A stretch of DNA of 64,000 bases from Acanthosepion esculentum (GCA_964036315.1 OZ038496.1:21338685-21402684); one strand, 5' to 3'; shown: positions 32,235-44,190, numbered from the stretch's first letter. The notes: generated by a model from the sequence alone, not told the origin. Numbers and translations are program-made.

Positions 32235-32990
32235 TTTCTTTTTTGTTTTTTAATCAGTATCACCTTATATAAAATAGTAAAGCCACTAAGACACAAAGAG
32301 CTACAGGGTATGGAAGAATTAGGAAGAGAAACATTAATAATAAGTGGGAAGAGGAAATAGTAATCAGGAGGACAGTAGATAGCAATTGACATTGCATTCA
32401 AATTTTTGCAGATTAAAGTTGGCTGGAAAGCATAAAGCCAGAGTAGGTGTTCCACAAGTGAGAAGCGTGAGAAAAGAAACCATTAGCATAGAATTTACAG
32501 TTACATCTAGCTAGCTCAACTGTAAATTGATGAGATCTCAATGCCAGTCTAGTACTGTGCTTAAATTTTAAAAGTCTAGGCCCCCATAGCGAAGAGCTCA
32601 TTTGAACAATTACCATGAAAGTATTTATAGAAAAGACACAGAGAGACAACCTTATGGTAATAGGAAAGTGACTGGAGCCAAGGCACCAGATCAGGACCAA
32701 TAATATTGCTGATTCTTATATGGATTTTATCAAGGAGCTCAAGGTGAATAGCAAGGACACTGGACCATATGTGGCAGCAATATTCTGAGTATGAGTGAAT
32801 GCTAGACTTATAGATATGTAAGGTAGATTCTGGAAAGAAAAATCATCTCGTACAACACAGTGAACCAACTTTCTTAGCAGCTGACCTAGCAATATATCTA
32901 TAACAATTGTATAAGCCTTGGTTATTGTATATGAAACAGAGAAATGTTCTTGTTTATTCATTTTAAATTATATCTGCAATATAATAATAT
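32235..32990 (-). mobile_element. LINE family 2 C-terminal region and 3' end
   Basis: The minus strand, in frames separated by a few shifts, gives in order: ATYGPVSLLFTLSSLIKSI-like text with an LGSSHFPI block, TFMVIVQMSSSLWGP, STRLALRSHQFTVEL, FYANGFFSHASHLWN and a final CKNLNAMSIAIY. The 3' terminus is the complement of aaagccactaagacacaaag, with an A-rich tail near 32245. This is the domain after the reverse transcriptase of a non-LTR element (perhaps Jockey- or CR1-like), long but inactive. Confidence 0.75.
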
Positions 32991-33004
32991 AATATAATGA
33001 TTTT

Positions 33005-33110
33005 TTTAATTGTTTAACCCCATGCAAGGCAATAATGTCACTGCTACTGAAATGCAAGGGTGGTTGATGTGCCGTTAAACAAAAAGAAAACAAACAAACT
33101 AAAACACAAG
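33005..33110 (-). mobile_element. LINE family 2, 3' terminus
   Basis: The complement of ttaaccccatgcaaggcaat, then gtcactgctactgaaatgca. This matches the end of the family (cttgcatggggtga...) at 19290. An A-rich tail is inferred at 33001. Confidence 0.55.
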
Positions 33111-33214
33111 GGGTTATTAAGAGTGGAAGAAAATGTGAAAGACATTAGTGAAAAAAAAAACAGACAATAAAAGAACAGGTAGCAGAAAGACAGAAGATAG
33201 TGATTGATGTTGCA

Positions 33215-33390
33215 ATTGCTATAATAATATAATATAAATAAAAATATATATTATAATACTAATGATATATATGATAGTATAATAATAATAGTATATAATA
33301 ATATACACTATAAATAATCATAATATATAAATAATAATATATAATAATAATAATATGATGATGATGATATAATAATATAATAAACATAAG
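33215..33390. repeat. ATA/AAT-rich imperfect simple repeat
   Basis: About 170 bases of irregular ataata, atat and atg units. Confidence 0.85.
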
Positions 33391-33394
33391 AGCA

Positions 33395-34287
33395 CATACA
33401 AAATCTAGAATCTAGGCTTTTGGTTTGTCTCCAGTTCCAACTCACCAGTTCTTCATAACACAATTCTATTCAAAATAGGTAAAATTCTGATCTCGCTAAA
33501 TGGTAAAGAGTTATTTCCCTTCGTCTTATACTTGTAAAATATTTGATAACCAAAAGTATAAATTTTCTCCTCATTTTTTCAATGAAGAAGAAATTCTACA
33601 CTTTGGTCTTTGCACACAAAAATAAATAAATAAAAATAACAAAATTTTGTATTAAACACAAATAGAAAGGAATTCAGTTTACACCAGTTATTGCCACAAC
33701 TGGTCTTGTGCCAGGCTATATTAAATAATATACACATGTGTATGACCCACAAAACAGTACACACATTTTTAGATTTGACAAATATTGAATAATTTTTGTA
33801 AAAATAGAGATATTTTGAATTTGTTTGTTTTTCTCAACACAAAAAATTATTTTCCCTAAGTACCTAAAATTATTTAAAACTTAACATATCAAATCCAATC
33901 CAGAGATGGCAGACATATTAAAAGGTTATGTGCCATAAAAGAAAAAGAATTTCATAGGAAATGGACAAAAATGTGTTCTTTATTTAAATAAGTTATTTTT
34001 TCCTAAATGTAATGCATTGGTCAGTTAAAAAAAGTCATAGCAATATGTTATATTTTCATTTAGCTTAGTCTCAACACAAATTGCTTTTTGCTGACCTTTC
34101 CTCAAAAGTAAACTTTTGAAATACTATGAGATTAAATTTGGAATATTTTTAGGTAACTAAAAAAAGTAATTTTTTTTTTAATAAAACAATCAGATTCAGA
34201 ATGTTTCTATCTTTACAAAATATATTTAGCATAAAAAATGGATGTGCTCTTTTGTGGATCATAGAATATCTATCTATCTATCTATCT

Positions 34288-34290
<3 letters not shown>
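33395..34290. other. No gene seen
   Basis: AT-rich; nothing recognised. A short (TATC)n block sits at 34268-34288, just before the next microsatellite. Confidence 0.4.
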
Positions 34291-34294
<4 letters not shown>

Positions 34295-34344
<50 letters not shown>

Positions 34345-34372
34345 TATATACATATATATAGAGAGAGAGACA
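34295..34372. repeat. (TA)n with (GA)n end
   Basis: About 30 TA units with two interruptions, then a GA run. Confidence 0.95.
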
Positions 34373-34577
34373 AAGAAAAATAGAGAGAGGAGGCAATATA
34401 GTTTGGGCAGTGCACAGCCTCTATTATTTATAGTATTAATACAAATATGAAATTTATCACTTCACTGATTGATGTTATATTCCTGAATTTGAAATACAAA
34501 CCTTTTTATAATTGTTCGATCCACTCATCAGGAAGTAATAGCAATTGTCTGCTGATTTTCTCATTTTCATTACTCTC

Positions 34578-34616
34578 ATTTTCTTTTAAGTTAATATAAA
34601 AATATTAACTTAAAAG

Positions 34617-34621
<5 letters not shown>
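34578..34621. repeat. Perfect 20-bp hairpin
   Basis: attttcttttaagttaatat is followed after aaaa by its exact complement. A perfect stem in neutral AT-rich DNA suggests recent origin. Confidence 0.9.

Positions 34622-34622
<1 letters not shown>

Positions 34623-34698
<76 letters not shown>
34623..34698. repeat. (TG)n(TA)n microsatellite
   Basis: Short TG run then about 31 TA units. Confidence 0.95.
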
Positions 34699-34703
<5 letters not shown>

Positions 34704-34790
34704 TAAGCTTATCAGACGATATGAAAAGAACTTACATAAAATATATAGACAACACTTATCTATATTATTTAATGAAACATGTATGAATAT
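34699..34790. mobile_element. Single arm of the 60906-61098 fold-back family
   Basis: tatctatattatttaatgaa then acatgtatgaata parallels the right end of the fold-back at 61070-61105. It lies between two TA tracts. No left arm is present. Confidence 0.5.
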
Positions 34791-34829
34791 ATATATATAT
34801 ATATAAGAAAGAGATAGATACAACTCTCT

Positions 34830-36055
34830 CTCTCTCTCTCTTCATGTTTGTCTAACACTTTAGCATTAGCACAGGGAGAAATTTATGTATTTGCATTTTC
34901 TTTTTTGCGTGAAAAGTGTTGGTGATATTTCTGTTAATTTGTCTATACCTCTTTGTTTTTGCTATAAACTATGTCTACATTAATAATATGTTAAGATCTT
35001 GTTTTTAAATAAATATTAGAAAGTTTTCAACTCTTGGTTTGTTTAAAAAATAAATAATTCCTCACAAAAACAATTAATAGATTCTGAAGAAATTTTTTGC
35101 AACGTTTTGACCTCAGGAATAAGTGATTTGATATTTTTAACTATTTATATATTTTTCTGTTTAAACAATAAATTTCTGGAGGTAAGTTTCTTGCTGACAG
35201 AAATAGATGCATAAAAGAGTAACATTGAGTTGGGTTTTTTTTTTACCATTGTCATTCTTGATATTTTTCCTTTTTCTTCTTTTCTTCATTTTTAATATTT
35301 TTTCCTCTTCTTTTTATTTTCATCAGCATTGACAGCAACATTTTTTTACCTGAAATCATATCCCTTCATCTTCATAAAAAAATTATTTCATTTGCTTCTG
35401 AATACATTTTTTTTACTCAGTCTGTTTCTATAGTTCTGTCAAGCAAAAATGGCTTATTGTTTTACAAGTTTGTTTGTTTCTTTTTTTTTTTTGCAGTATG
35501 CATAAAAATAAAATTAAAAAACATGGAAAGTAAAAAAAAAAATTTTTTTAAATAAATTTTCTTTTGCATTTCGCTAATGGATTTTGTACATAATTGATGG
35601 AAAAGATTAAATGCTTTTCTCTCAGTATTGTATATTTGATTGCATATACACAATAAGTCCACAGCCTTATGAAGAAAAACATTTTTATTTTACACAACTA
35701 ATATTTTTGACATAATTTCCTTCCTTATCCATGCACTTAATTCAGTTGAGACAGTAGTGAATATTCATCATACAGATACAGTGTAAGTTTCAGATCAAAA
35801 TTCAGCTACAGATTTACTGATCCACATTTTTGTGTTTGTGTGTGCATATTTTATTTAAAATTTAATATATTGATATCAGAAATATAACATTTATAGATAT
35901 AGACTGTGTGGACATAGGACTCAACACTGCGTGGTGATTGTCAGTTTCATGCTTAAAATACCACTACAATATTTTGGAAGTAAATTTTATTTCCAGTATG
36001 GTCAAAATCTTTATTATTTAATTAGTGTTTTAATAGATTTTTTTAACAAACTGGG
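34830..36055. other. No gene; repeat G copy 2 within
   Basis: 35895-35960 (gtgtggacataggactcaac, then cagtttcatgctt) matches 49595-49645 and is repeat G. The rest is AT-rich with T runs. Confidence 0.45.
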
Positions 36056-36059
36056 CTTA

Positions 36060-36170
36060 CAGCCATATGTTGAAATACCAGTTTCTGAACAGTCACTATA
36101 GTTAAGCAATGTCAAATCTGGTCAGTACCTAGATGAGTGATTACTTGGGAATACAAGATTCTGTAAGCTT
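36060..36170 (+). pseudogene. 5S rRNA-derived SINE head
   Basis: The 5S order can be followed from gccatatgttg to ctgtaagctt, with the internal promoter region around agtacctagat strongly altered. Confidence 0.65.
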
Positions 36171-36427
36171 GGATATACAGGTGGTATAATAGATAATGAT
36201 TATAGATTGGAAATCAGAGTTCCAATTCCAATCGGGTTCATTATATTCACTTACGTGCAAGTACCCTTTGGAAAGGTAGGGATTCAACACTTCTCCCAGC
36301 AGCTAAGGGCCAATTAGTAGGACTTGTATCAGTAAAAATCATTGTTATCTCCTTACGATTTAAAAATATTTTCTGGCTTTAAATAACCAGCAAAAGGTTG
36401 ATAAGTCATAAAAAACAAATCAATCAA
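36060..36427 (+). mobile_element. 5S rRNA/tRNA-headed SINE, copy 4
   Basis: On the plus strand: 5S-like head (36060-36170, with gttaagcaatgtc, ggtcagtacctagat and cttgggaatac), then the A-box region ggtggtataatag, and the B-box-like cagagttccaattcc. The core is read as the tail-ward phrase aaaggtagggattc. The tail is taaataaccagcaaaaggtt followed by caatcaatc. This is the only copy in this orientation, which confirms the order head-core-tail. Confidence 0.78.
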
Positions 36428-36564
36428 TTTAATAAACTGATAAATATGCATACAAAGTTTGCTTTTTATTGGGTTTTTTTTTTTACCAATTCTTTATAAT
36501 AGTATTGTGTATAGAATTAGAAGAAACATTTACTTTAAGCCAATTTAATCAGTCTTTTACATTA

Positions 36565-36645
36565 CAGCAGTTGGAAAGTGACTGAAGCCAAGATGCCAAG
36601 TCAGAACTGATAACGTTGCTGATTCTTATGGTTACTGAAGTGGGT
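36565..36645 (-). mobile_element. LINE family 2 fragment
   Basis: gaaagtgactgaagccaaga and gttgctgattcttat are close to 32665-32720, where they belong to the family's C-terminal region. Confidence 0.65.
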
Positions 36646-36649
36646 CAGG

Positions 36650-38530
36650 ATGAGAGAGAATCTAAACAAAATGATAAAGTTCACATGAGTTGCATGCTGT
36701 CCAATTTATCAACATTATCATTTCATGCTTGGTTGTAATAAATTCCAGGTTTATTTCTTATTAAGTTCTTGAATTTTCCAAAATGTTTGGTTGACTGCTT
36801 CTTTGAGATGTTTTAAATAAATGGGGTTTTGGTCAAGAGTAATGTTCTAAATGCTACTTTTTGAAGGGCTGGGTAAGATCAGAGGCAGAAGTATTACACA
36901 GTGTATAATTCTTTTTTCTAGAATTAAAATGGAAAGCCTACTGATGATTACATTACAAGCCCAAGTTATTTTGCTGACTGCCATTCTGACCAGAACTAAT
37001 CCCTATTCATGTTTGACTTGATGCTGGTTAATGCTGTGACTTCTCATGACCATTTAACATTGTACGCGCCTCTCTCTACTATATTGAAGGCATCTGAATA
37101 GACACACTATTGACTTCATCTCCAGTGCAATCCCCATCATGTTTGTTGGGGAATGATTTTCCATTTTTCAATTCTCACATGTCCCCAGCCATTGAAATCT
37201 CTCCGTTATGCAGTGTTGTTTTTCACTATGAATGTTTCTCTCTTCGTCCAGCTTAAGCCTTCATGTGAAACCGGTATAAGATCAGTTGGGGAAAATAAAA
37301 TAAAAAAAAAACAACTAACCTTGCTTTTGTCTGCAGTAGACGTTCTCGAAACAATATTTTCTCTTCTTTAACAATTTATCATTACTCGAAAGACCAGTGA
37401 AGATTGTACTGATTTCCTATTCAAATTTTCTGATGAATCTTCTTAATTCTTAACTCTTCTTGAGCTAACGATTGAATAAGCTCATAGCAAGTTTTTTCTA
37501 CAATAAAATATCTGTAGAAATTTCCCTATCACATAGTTACATATTTGAGCTTAACAACTTTAACAAAATATTGCAATAACAATCATAAATATGAATGCTG
37601 GTCATTATTTTAAGAAGCAGGTAGAAACATTTTGAAAAAGATTTGAAATTTACAACTTTTTACATAAGTTAATAAAAGTATGTATCTGTTTATTCTTCAT
37701 TCAAGGTTAATAATTATTAGCCTCAAATGTGCTTCTGTAAAAATATCATGAGGAAAATGATTTTTTAAAAGTAATAAAGTTTAAAAATTCAGAAAATTAA
37801 AAAAAATATGAAAATATCAAATGATGTTACCACACTTTCAAACTTGACATTTATAAATAACAGCTAAGTCCAATAACTGTAACAGTCAGTGATTGATTTT
37901 ACATTATGTCGATATTCTAGCTAGAATGATAAAACATCAAATTATCACAAACTAAAAGGGTTAAAGAATGCCCCCAAAAATGTACAAAATTATTTCCCCA
38001 AACCCTAAAAATAAAGATATTTTCCTTATATTTTACATAGTTCCTAAAAGTGAATGCTTAATAATGATAAGCCAGGACAATGAGAATGACATTAAAAAGA
38101 TTCTAGTAATCCTCTGAGAAAAAAAGCCATCCCAACTTGATATAATAAACTAACTTGGCTTGATCTCTTACCTGTAGAAGCTAACTTTCAAATGCTGGTT
38201 TTGCCGTAAAATATCTTGTTGCAGTTATTACAGCTATTCACAATAATAGTATTCTTATTTTTAAAAAATGGTCTTTGAGAATGGTCTGTGTCTGCTGGAG
38301 GATATGACATCTATCGTCCTGAAAGTTAGCCAACATATCCATTCATTTGTTGCTTATGTAGCATTCATGTATATTGCTGAATCGAGCTTAGAAATGCAAT
38401 GAGTGTAACTGTCCATGTATGATTATGGACAATTAATTGTACTCACCTTCCTCTTTCTTGCTTTTTGCCTAAGTTATAGTTCATTTTAAATTTCTAACCA
38501 ATCTTTATTTCGTTCTATTTCTTCTCACTA
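36650..38530. other. No gene seen
   Basis: AT-rich to moderate composition. ORFs of up to 72 codons show no recognised motif. Confidence 0.4.
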
Positions 38531-38534
38531 CTTT

Positions 38535-38768
38535 TCCAACCTTCTCACTTGCACGACTCTCTTCCAGCTTCTTACTTTCCTTTTAACTATGATCTTCAAA
38601 AATTTAAATGCAATGTCAATTGTCACCTGTCTTTTTGAATCCTGTTCTTTTATAGTCCTTTCTCCTCAGTAATGTTTTTTTTTCTCAGATTCTTTCACTC
38701 TCAGTAACCCCTTGTGTCTTAGTGGCTTTATTGCTTTGCTTGGGGTGAAACAATTAAAAAAAAGAAAG
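38535..38768 (+). mobile_element. LINE family 2, 3' end
   Basis: Contains cttcaaaaatttaaatgcaa, ctctcagtaaccccttgtgt and cttagtggctttattgcttt. It ends ggggtgaaacaatt with an A-rich tail. Confidence 0.75.
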
Positions 38769-38969
38769 AATGCTTGTTGGAGTGAGAGAAGCATTTGTCT
38801 TAATAATCCTGATTTTAGTTTCAAATTTTTATTTTGGTGCTTTGAATGACCTATTCACGAAGAGGAATATTTATTGAAATACCATGTATCTGTCTTTGTG
38901 CTTCTGTTACTGCCATGACATTTCTTCACAAAGTTATTAGAGTCTAATGCTCTCTAATCCAAGCGAATC

Positions 38970-39622
38970 CATAACAAAAACCTAATCTCTTGTACCAAAG
39001 ATGAACAAAAGTCTCGTAAATAAAAGTCTCATATATAAAAAGAAAGAAATTTAACATTGAAAATTCAAGGAGCTTTTAATTCAAGTTCTAATCTCAAATT
39101 GAGACATTAATAATAATATCCAATATATACATTTATATGTACAAGAAAGATTGATTTCTGTTGTGTACTTCACAAGTTTATGGTTCCACTCTGTTTACTA
39201 TAGAAATTCAGTGTAAATAGATCCGACCTCTATAAAACATTTTCTAACAATGCTACAGTCATATATTCAATATATTTCATAGTTAGGGAGGTCTAGTATC
39301 CCATAAGACCCAATTTTATTTGAAGAAAGCCATAAAAATGGACTTTTCTAAGTTTTGCAACAAAATGTAAACAAACAACATTGATCATATACAAAGATAG
39401 AGTTTGCAGAATTAAGGGCTTAAAGTTTCTATAGGTTTGTTCATATCCTAAATTAACCTAAAATCAATGAAAGATCTATTTCTATTGTCTCAATATGACA
39501 TTAAAATTTGAATTAAAAGTTCCTTGAATTTTCAATGTTAAATTTGTTTCTTTGTATATATGAGACTGGGATTTTGTTCACTTTTGGGGTAAGGGGCTGG
39601 GTTTTATCAATCCATGCACAAA
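38970..39622. mobile_element. Large fold-back element, about 650 bp
   Basis: Arms of about 140 bases (38970-39110 and 39475-39622) mirror each other. Paired words are aatttaacattgaaaattca, aatttcctt/aaggagctttt and agtctcatatata. The unpaired centre of about 365 bases contains ggaggtctagtatcccataa and codes for nothing recognised. Confidence 0.8.
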
Positions 39623-39624
39623 GA

Positions 39625-40830
39625 ACTAAATCAACAATATTTATTAATGATTATTATTAAACTTATTAATTATTAATAGTACTTTTATTAACATAGATAC
39701 TTAACTTAAATAATGGGGTTAAATGATAAAAAAAGAAACCTTTTTCTTTTCTTATCTCTTCTTTTTCTTCCTTCATTTTCATTTCCAATCTTTTCTTCTA
39801 TAACTGAACTTCCTCTTCCTCTTACCTCAAGCAATTTTTCCACCTCCATTTTTTTTCTTAACTTCATTTTCTCCTTTTTTATTTCCTTCTTAATTTTTTC
39901 TAGAATAATTTTTACGGGATGAACTTGCTGTAGAAAAAGCTTATCTACCTCGATTCATCTTCACAATCCATCTGACATCATCATTATCATAACAATAAAT
40001 TCATTTGGTCTCTTTTATTTCATCTTTTTATTGAAATCTCTCTTTTTAGAATTGTACACACTACAACTACAACTATCAAAGATACGACATGAAAATTCTT
40101 CCTAAATGTCATAAATGTCTTCTTTCTTTATTACTCAAATTGTCCCGTAATAGAACACGGGAAGGAAGTGATCTGGTTGAAGACTGTGATAGTAATTATT
40201 TGTCAGGACACATCCTAAATGCACACTTCTATTTAATTTGAGTCCTTCTGGATATTAGATTAATTCTACACAATATATGTATCTTATGTTCTGCCCTTCC
40301 TCTTTGAAAAAGTTTCTCTTTCCCTCCTGGCTTAGGAAACATCTGACTATTTTAGATCCCTCACTCCTGCCCCATGCACAAACATATTGTCATGTGGTCC
40401 CAGGAGAATGTATCTTTAGTTCTGCCACTTCCCTATCTTTAATTACAAAACCTGTCTCCATGGTAGGTTTCCTTAAGCGACCCATTTTCTGAGATATACA
40501 TTTTGAGGGTCTGGCAGATGAGTTTCTGTCCTATGGGTGGAAAACCTATACAATTTGATTTCTTTACTTTTTTAACTTTCCTAATTCAGAAGATCATACA
40601 TTTTCCAATATCAAATGAACTATTTTTGTTCTTCATCATGAAATGTTTCAAAGAGGCATTATGACAGTTTTTCACATATTCAGACCCTAGTATGTTATTC
40701 ACATTTGGATATATTACAACAGCTGTATAACATTGCCTACTCTATCATTTTTTCTTCTTTTCATTTTTTATCATATATATGAGTCGTTGCAATATTAGAA
40801 GAGTTAGATTTGTTATTACTGAAATTTGGG
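39625..40830. other. No gene seen
   Basis: T- and C-rich patches (39740-39900) give long F/S/L frames without motifs. Confidence 0.4.
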
Positions 40831-40834
40831 ACTT

Positions 40835-41640
40835 TTAACTTTTTTCCCAATCTTCTCCCAGTACAAGGCCCAAGAACCATTCAAGGTAGAGGGTTACTGA
40901 ATGAGGTGTGTTGATATGAACATAAGAGAAGGAAGTAGGAATTGAAGATGATGATATGGAGGATAGATAATGATTCCTCCTAGATTTGAAGATTGCAGGG
41001 TTTGGGGAATCATCCATTCAGGAGTTTGTTCCACAAAATAGCAGTTCTTCAGAAGAAGCTTTCTGAGTGGATCATTTTTCTTACCAACGGACTATAAATG
41101 GAATGAGAGTGATTTGACTCCAATGGATATAGCCAGGTAAATTTTGGCAATAAAGGTTGGAGCTTGGAGCTTGTTTGAACATTTGCCATGGAAATAGCAA
41201 TAGAGAAGTGATTGGCTTGTGATGACGCATCTGTGGGAAAGAAATTGTAGGGCAGAAAATAAGTCATCTCCACAAGGATATATAAACAATTTTAAACTAT
41301 GTCAAGACTGGAAAGTGAGGATAGAGCACCTCCATTCCAGATATAGCAGTGATGCTCCATATTATATTATAAAGTGGAACTTTCTCCCAACTGATTTTCT
41401 AGCATCTTTAGTGTTGGATTGTATATATGTGTTCCACTTGAGGTCTGGGAGGAACTTAAGTCCCAGTAGATGTTGAGAGTCTGACTGTTCATCAGGAATA
41501 GAAAAGATTCAGGGTCTCTTGAGTGATGATAAAATGTTACTAGTTTGGTTCTGGAGGCATTGAAAGTTATAAGCCCCATTAAGCTGTTAGAGCTAGATCA
41601 GAGGAGAGATCAGCTGCCAGGCATGAATCATTTTGAACTT
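40835..41640 (-). mobile_element. LINE family 2, reverse-transcriptase end to C-terminus
   Basis: From 41640 downwards: a MGLITFNASRTKLVTFYHH segment (the thumb-side motif FNASKTK of many non-LTR reverse transcriptases), a WDLSSSQTSSGTHIYN stretch, and then the SQANHFSIAISMANVQTSS block. SESFF and degenerate residues end it. Stops and shifts are frequent. This is the most upstream part of the family preserved in the window. Confidence 0.78.
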
Positions 41641-41644
41641 TTCT

Positions 41645-43600
41645 ATTATGTTAGTCATAGTTAATGAGAACTACATCTTTAAGCTGAGGAATAACGTCCA
41701 TATACTAGAAGATTTATGGCATAAAAAAAATAAAGTGAATTAATATCCCAAGTTATAAATAAAATAACGGAAGAAAGATAAAAGAAAAAAATTTGAATAA
41801 GGTAATTTAAATGAACTCTGTTGACACAACCACTCAGTTCATACTCTAAGTTCTAACTTAAAGCCCTTTTTATGTACAGTAAATTTAGACTTTATTTACT
41901 TTGTTCTATGAGGCTTGCTAAGGAATTTGTAATTTTGTTTTGTATTGTTTTTTTTCTATAACTTGTTTTCATTTGATAACAGTAAACATGAAATATAAAT
42001 TGTTGGTGTCTCTCCAGCAAAGAAATTTCTTTATCTTTCTCTCTAATCTTGGTTGGAAACTAATCTAGGAGAAAGACAGGCCTGAATTCAAAACTTAAAA
42101 AATGCAGTGGGGAAACCATTTCACCATTTTTCTCAGTAAGTTAGTTGATTTTGTTTAGTGGCATATCAACCTCTCTTTCATGCCGAAATCTAAATATTTT
42201 GAACACAATTTCATGGCTTCACCTAAATATATTTTAAACATAATTGTATGCCTTCAACTACAGGTAAAATGAAATGTCGGTTATTCTATAAAATTGTATT
42301 TTTATGCTTTCATAGTGTTTTCTTTTTGTTTTCACTATTTGCCCATAGCTGAGACCCCCCCCCCTTACAGGTGCTTACACCTCGAGTCAGGGTGGATCTG
42401 AGAGCAACAGCAATTAAGAGGTAGTTCCATGCTCCTCAAAAACTCCAATCTCCTGATCGAAGGCCTTGCTGCCAGATGTAGTTTATTATTACACCTAGAA
42501 CTGTTCCTAATAAGTCATAGCAATACACAGTTTATAGATATTAAAGAAAAAGGAAATTATAAAGAGCTATCATTAGCTATATCCTGAAAGGGAAATTGAG
42601 AAGAAAGGATTTTTAGTATGATTTCCGTTGTTAATCACTCACCAAGACAGCATATAAAATTATACTATAATTTTATTGTCTACCAATAGCCTACCTCTAC
42701 AGATTAATGTATAGAGGTTTATAACATGTATTACAATTATAGTAAGCATCATTCTCCTTAGGTTTACATGCTTTATATCTAGAGACTTCTTTTTATAAAA
42801 AGAAAACACTTGACAAATGATAGGATTTCACTATTCATCATCTTCAAAATAAAATTTGGGTTTGTCTCAACTAAACTGATAAGAAACTTGGATATATTCC
42901 TAAAAACAAAGAAGTGAAGAACTTGCAGGCAAAGTCATCATAATAAATACAGACTTTACTTTAACAGAAGATATTAGAAAAATAAAAGGTTTTCTATGTT
43001 AGAGATTGATTAATATCTCAGGTTGATTTTGTTAAAAAATCTGTCTTAAAAATCCAGCAACAGCATAGTAGCTTTATATTTTGTTGATATATCATCTTTT
43101 TCTTCTAAAAATATCATTAATAAAAAAGATCATTTATAATTTATAAAAATGTTAAAATTCCCATTTTTCTAAGAGATAGAAAGTAAACTTATATGCATAA
43201 GTCATCATTATCATCAGTAGTTCCATAATTAAGTCTGGTTATAGGGTCACTGCACAGCTGAGCACCTGACCACATCCCTCCATATGTCTTGGTTGCATGC
43301 CAATATCTGAATCTTTGTGAATGATCATCTGGTCCACTCAATGTCATTGTCAACCTATTCTTTTCATCTGTCTGTCTCTTCTTCTTTTGCCTAAGGTGGC
43401 ACCTTGTAGGACAACAAGCACAATAAATAGTAACTAAATTTCCATCTTACAAACATTTCTCTTAATAATAACTTAAAGATAATTCTGCAAATGATGTTAT
43501 TTTATTTATGGTAACCAGATTTTTGGTGATTTCCTTATTCAGTTTCCATTGTTCAATACAGTGTGGCTGAAAAATGGTGCTTTTACTGCATTCACAACAA
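41645..43600. other. No gene; one SINE core piece
   Basis: Besides the SINE core at 42035-42130, there is a C run at 42355-42364 and a less AT-rich patch at 43240-43420. The latter may be an old retrotransposon piece but was not assigned. Confidence 0.4.
42035..42130 (+). mobile_element. SINE core, 3' half
   Basis: ctctaatcttggttggaaac, then ctaggagaaagac and tgaattcaaaac, parallels 45460-45515 and 56320-56385. Confidence 0.6.
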
Positions 43601-43603
43601 CCA

Positions 43604-43640
43604 CAGCCTTTTGGCTAAGATCAAAGTGTAGTATCTGTTC
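43604..43640 (+). pseudogene. U2 snRNA fragment, 5' side of insertion
   Basis: The 36 bases from gccttttggctaagatcaa to gtgtagtatctgttc match U2 snRNA from about nucleotide 13, including the branch-point-binding region gtgtagta. The first dozen bases of U2 are not recognisable upstream, so this is a fragment, not a full gene. It is continued at 44191-44231 after the insertion. Confidence 0.85.
43619..43640 (+). repeat. Target-site duplication in U2, left copy
   Basis: Twenty-two bases beginning gatcaaagtgt and ending agtatctgttc are repeated exactly at 44191-44212. A shorter 15-base version, gtgtagtatctgttc, separates the two inserted units at 43926-43940. Confidence 0.9.
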
Positions 43641-43925
43641 GCGGATTGCTCACTGAATGATCGCCTATGGGGCCGGGATTCCTTCTCCGATACAGGCCGG
43701 CGGCGGGGATTCGTCCCTGCGCTGGTAGTATCGTGGCTACGTCTGACTAGCTATGACCAGCTTGGACAAGCTATGACCAGCTAAGACCAGCCAAGACCAG
43801 CTATGACTAGCTAAAGCCAAAGCACTGCGACCCGGGTGAAAACTCGGGTCCATTCCCCCTCCCTTCCCACGTTAAACTCCGACCTTGTGTCACAACCTGA
43901 CCATGTGGGAGGTCAAGTAAATCCC
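43641..43925 (+). mobile_element. U2-inserted short element, unit A
   Basis: A GC-rich unit of about 285 bases in an AT-rich neighbourhood. In order: gcggattgctcactgaatga; a hairpin-prone part around ggggattcgtcccc-like bases; tggtagtatcgtggctac; a run of gaccagcta repeats (about 43745-43815); gacccgggtgaaaactcggg (hairpin); ccattccccctcccttccca; and ctgacc...ggtcaagtaaatccc at the end. No ORF and no poly(A). About 35 bases longer than unit B because of more gaccagcta repeats. The insertion point in U2 suggests a site-specific retroelement mechanism. Confidence 0.8.
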
Positions 43926-43940
43926 GTGTAGTATCTGTTC

Positions 43941-44190
43941 GCAGATTACTCGCTGAATGATCGCCTTTAGGCCGGGAGCGATCACTGATACAGGCCGGTC
44001 GCAGGGATTCGTCCCTGCGCTGGTAGTATCACAGCTATGACCAGCTAAAGACCAGCTTGGACAAGCTAAGACCAGCTAAAGCCAAAGCACTGCGGCCCGG
44101 GTGAAAACTCGGGTCCATTCCCCCTCCCTTCCCACATTAAACCCTGACCTTGTGTCACAACCTGACCCTGTGGGAGGTCAAGTAAATCCC
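43941..44190 (+). mobile_element. U2-inserted short element, unit B
   Basis: About 250 bases, closely similar to unit A over its whole length, with scattered substitutions and fewer gaccagcta repeats (about 44034-44085). It contains a clear hairpin, cgcagggattcgtccctgcg (44001-44020): an 8-bp stem around ttcg. The ends match unit A: gcagattactcgctgaatga at the left, aagtaaatccc at the right. It is preceded by 15 bases and followed by 22 bases of U2. Confidence 0.8.

Noticed and set aside
39713..39922. Hydrophobic 69-codon frame that might be a membrane protein
   Set aside because: The residues (F, L, S, P) follow from a long T- and C-rich stretch, with no conserved features.
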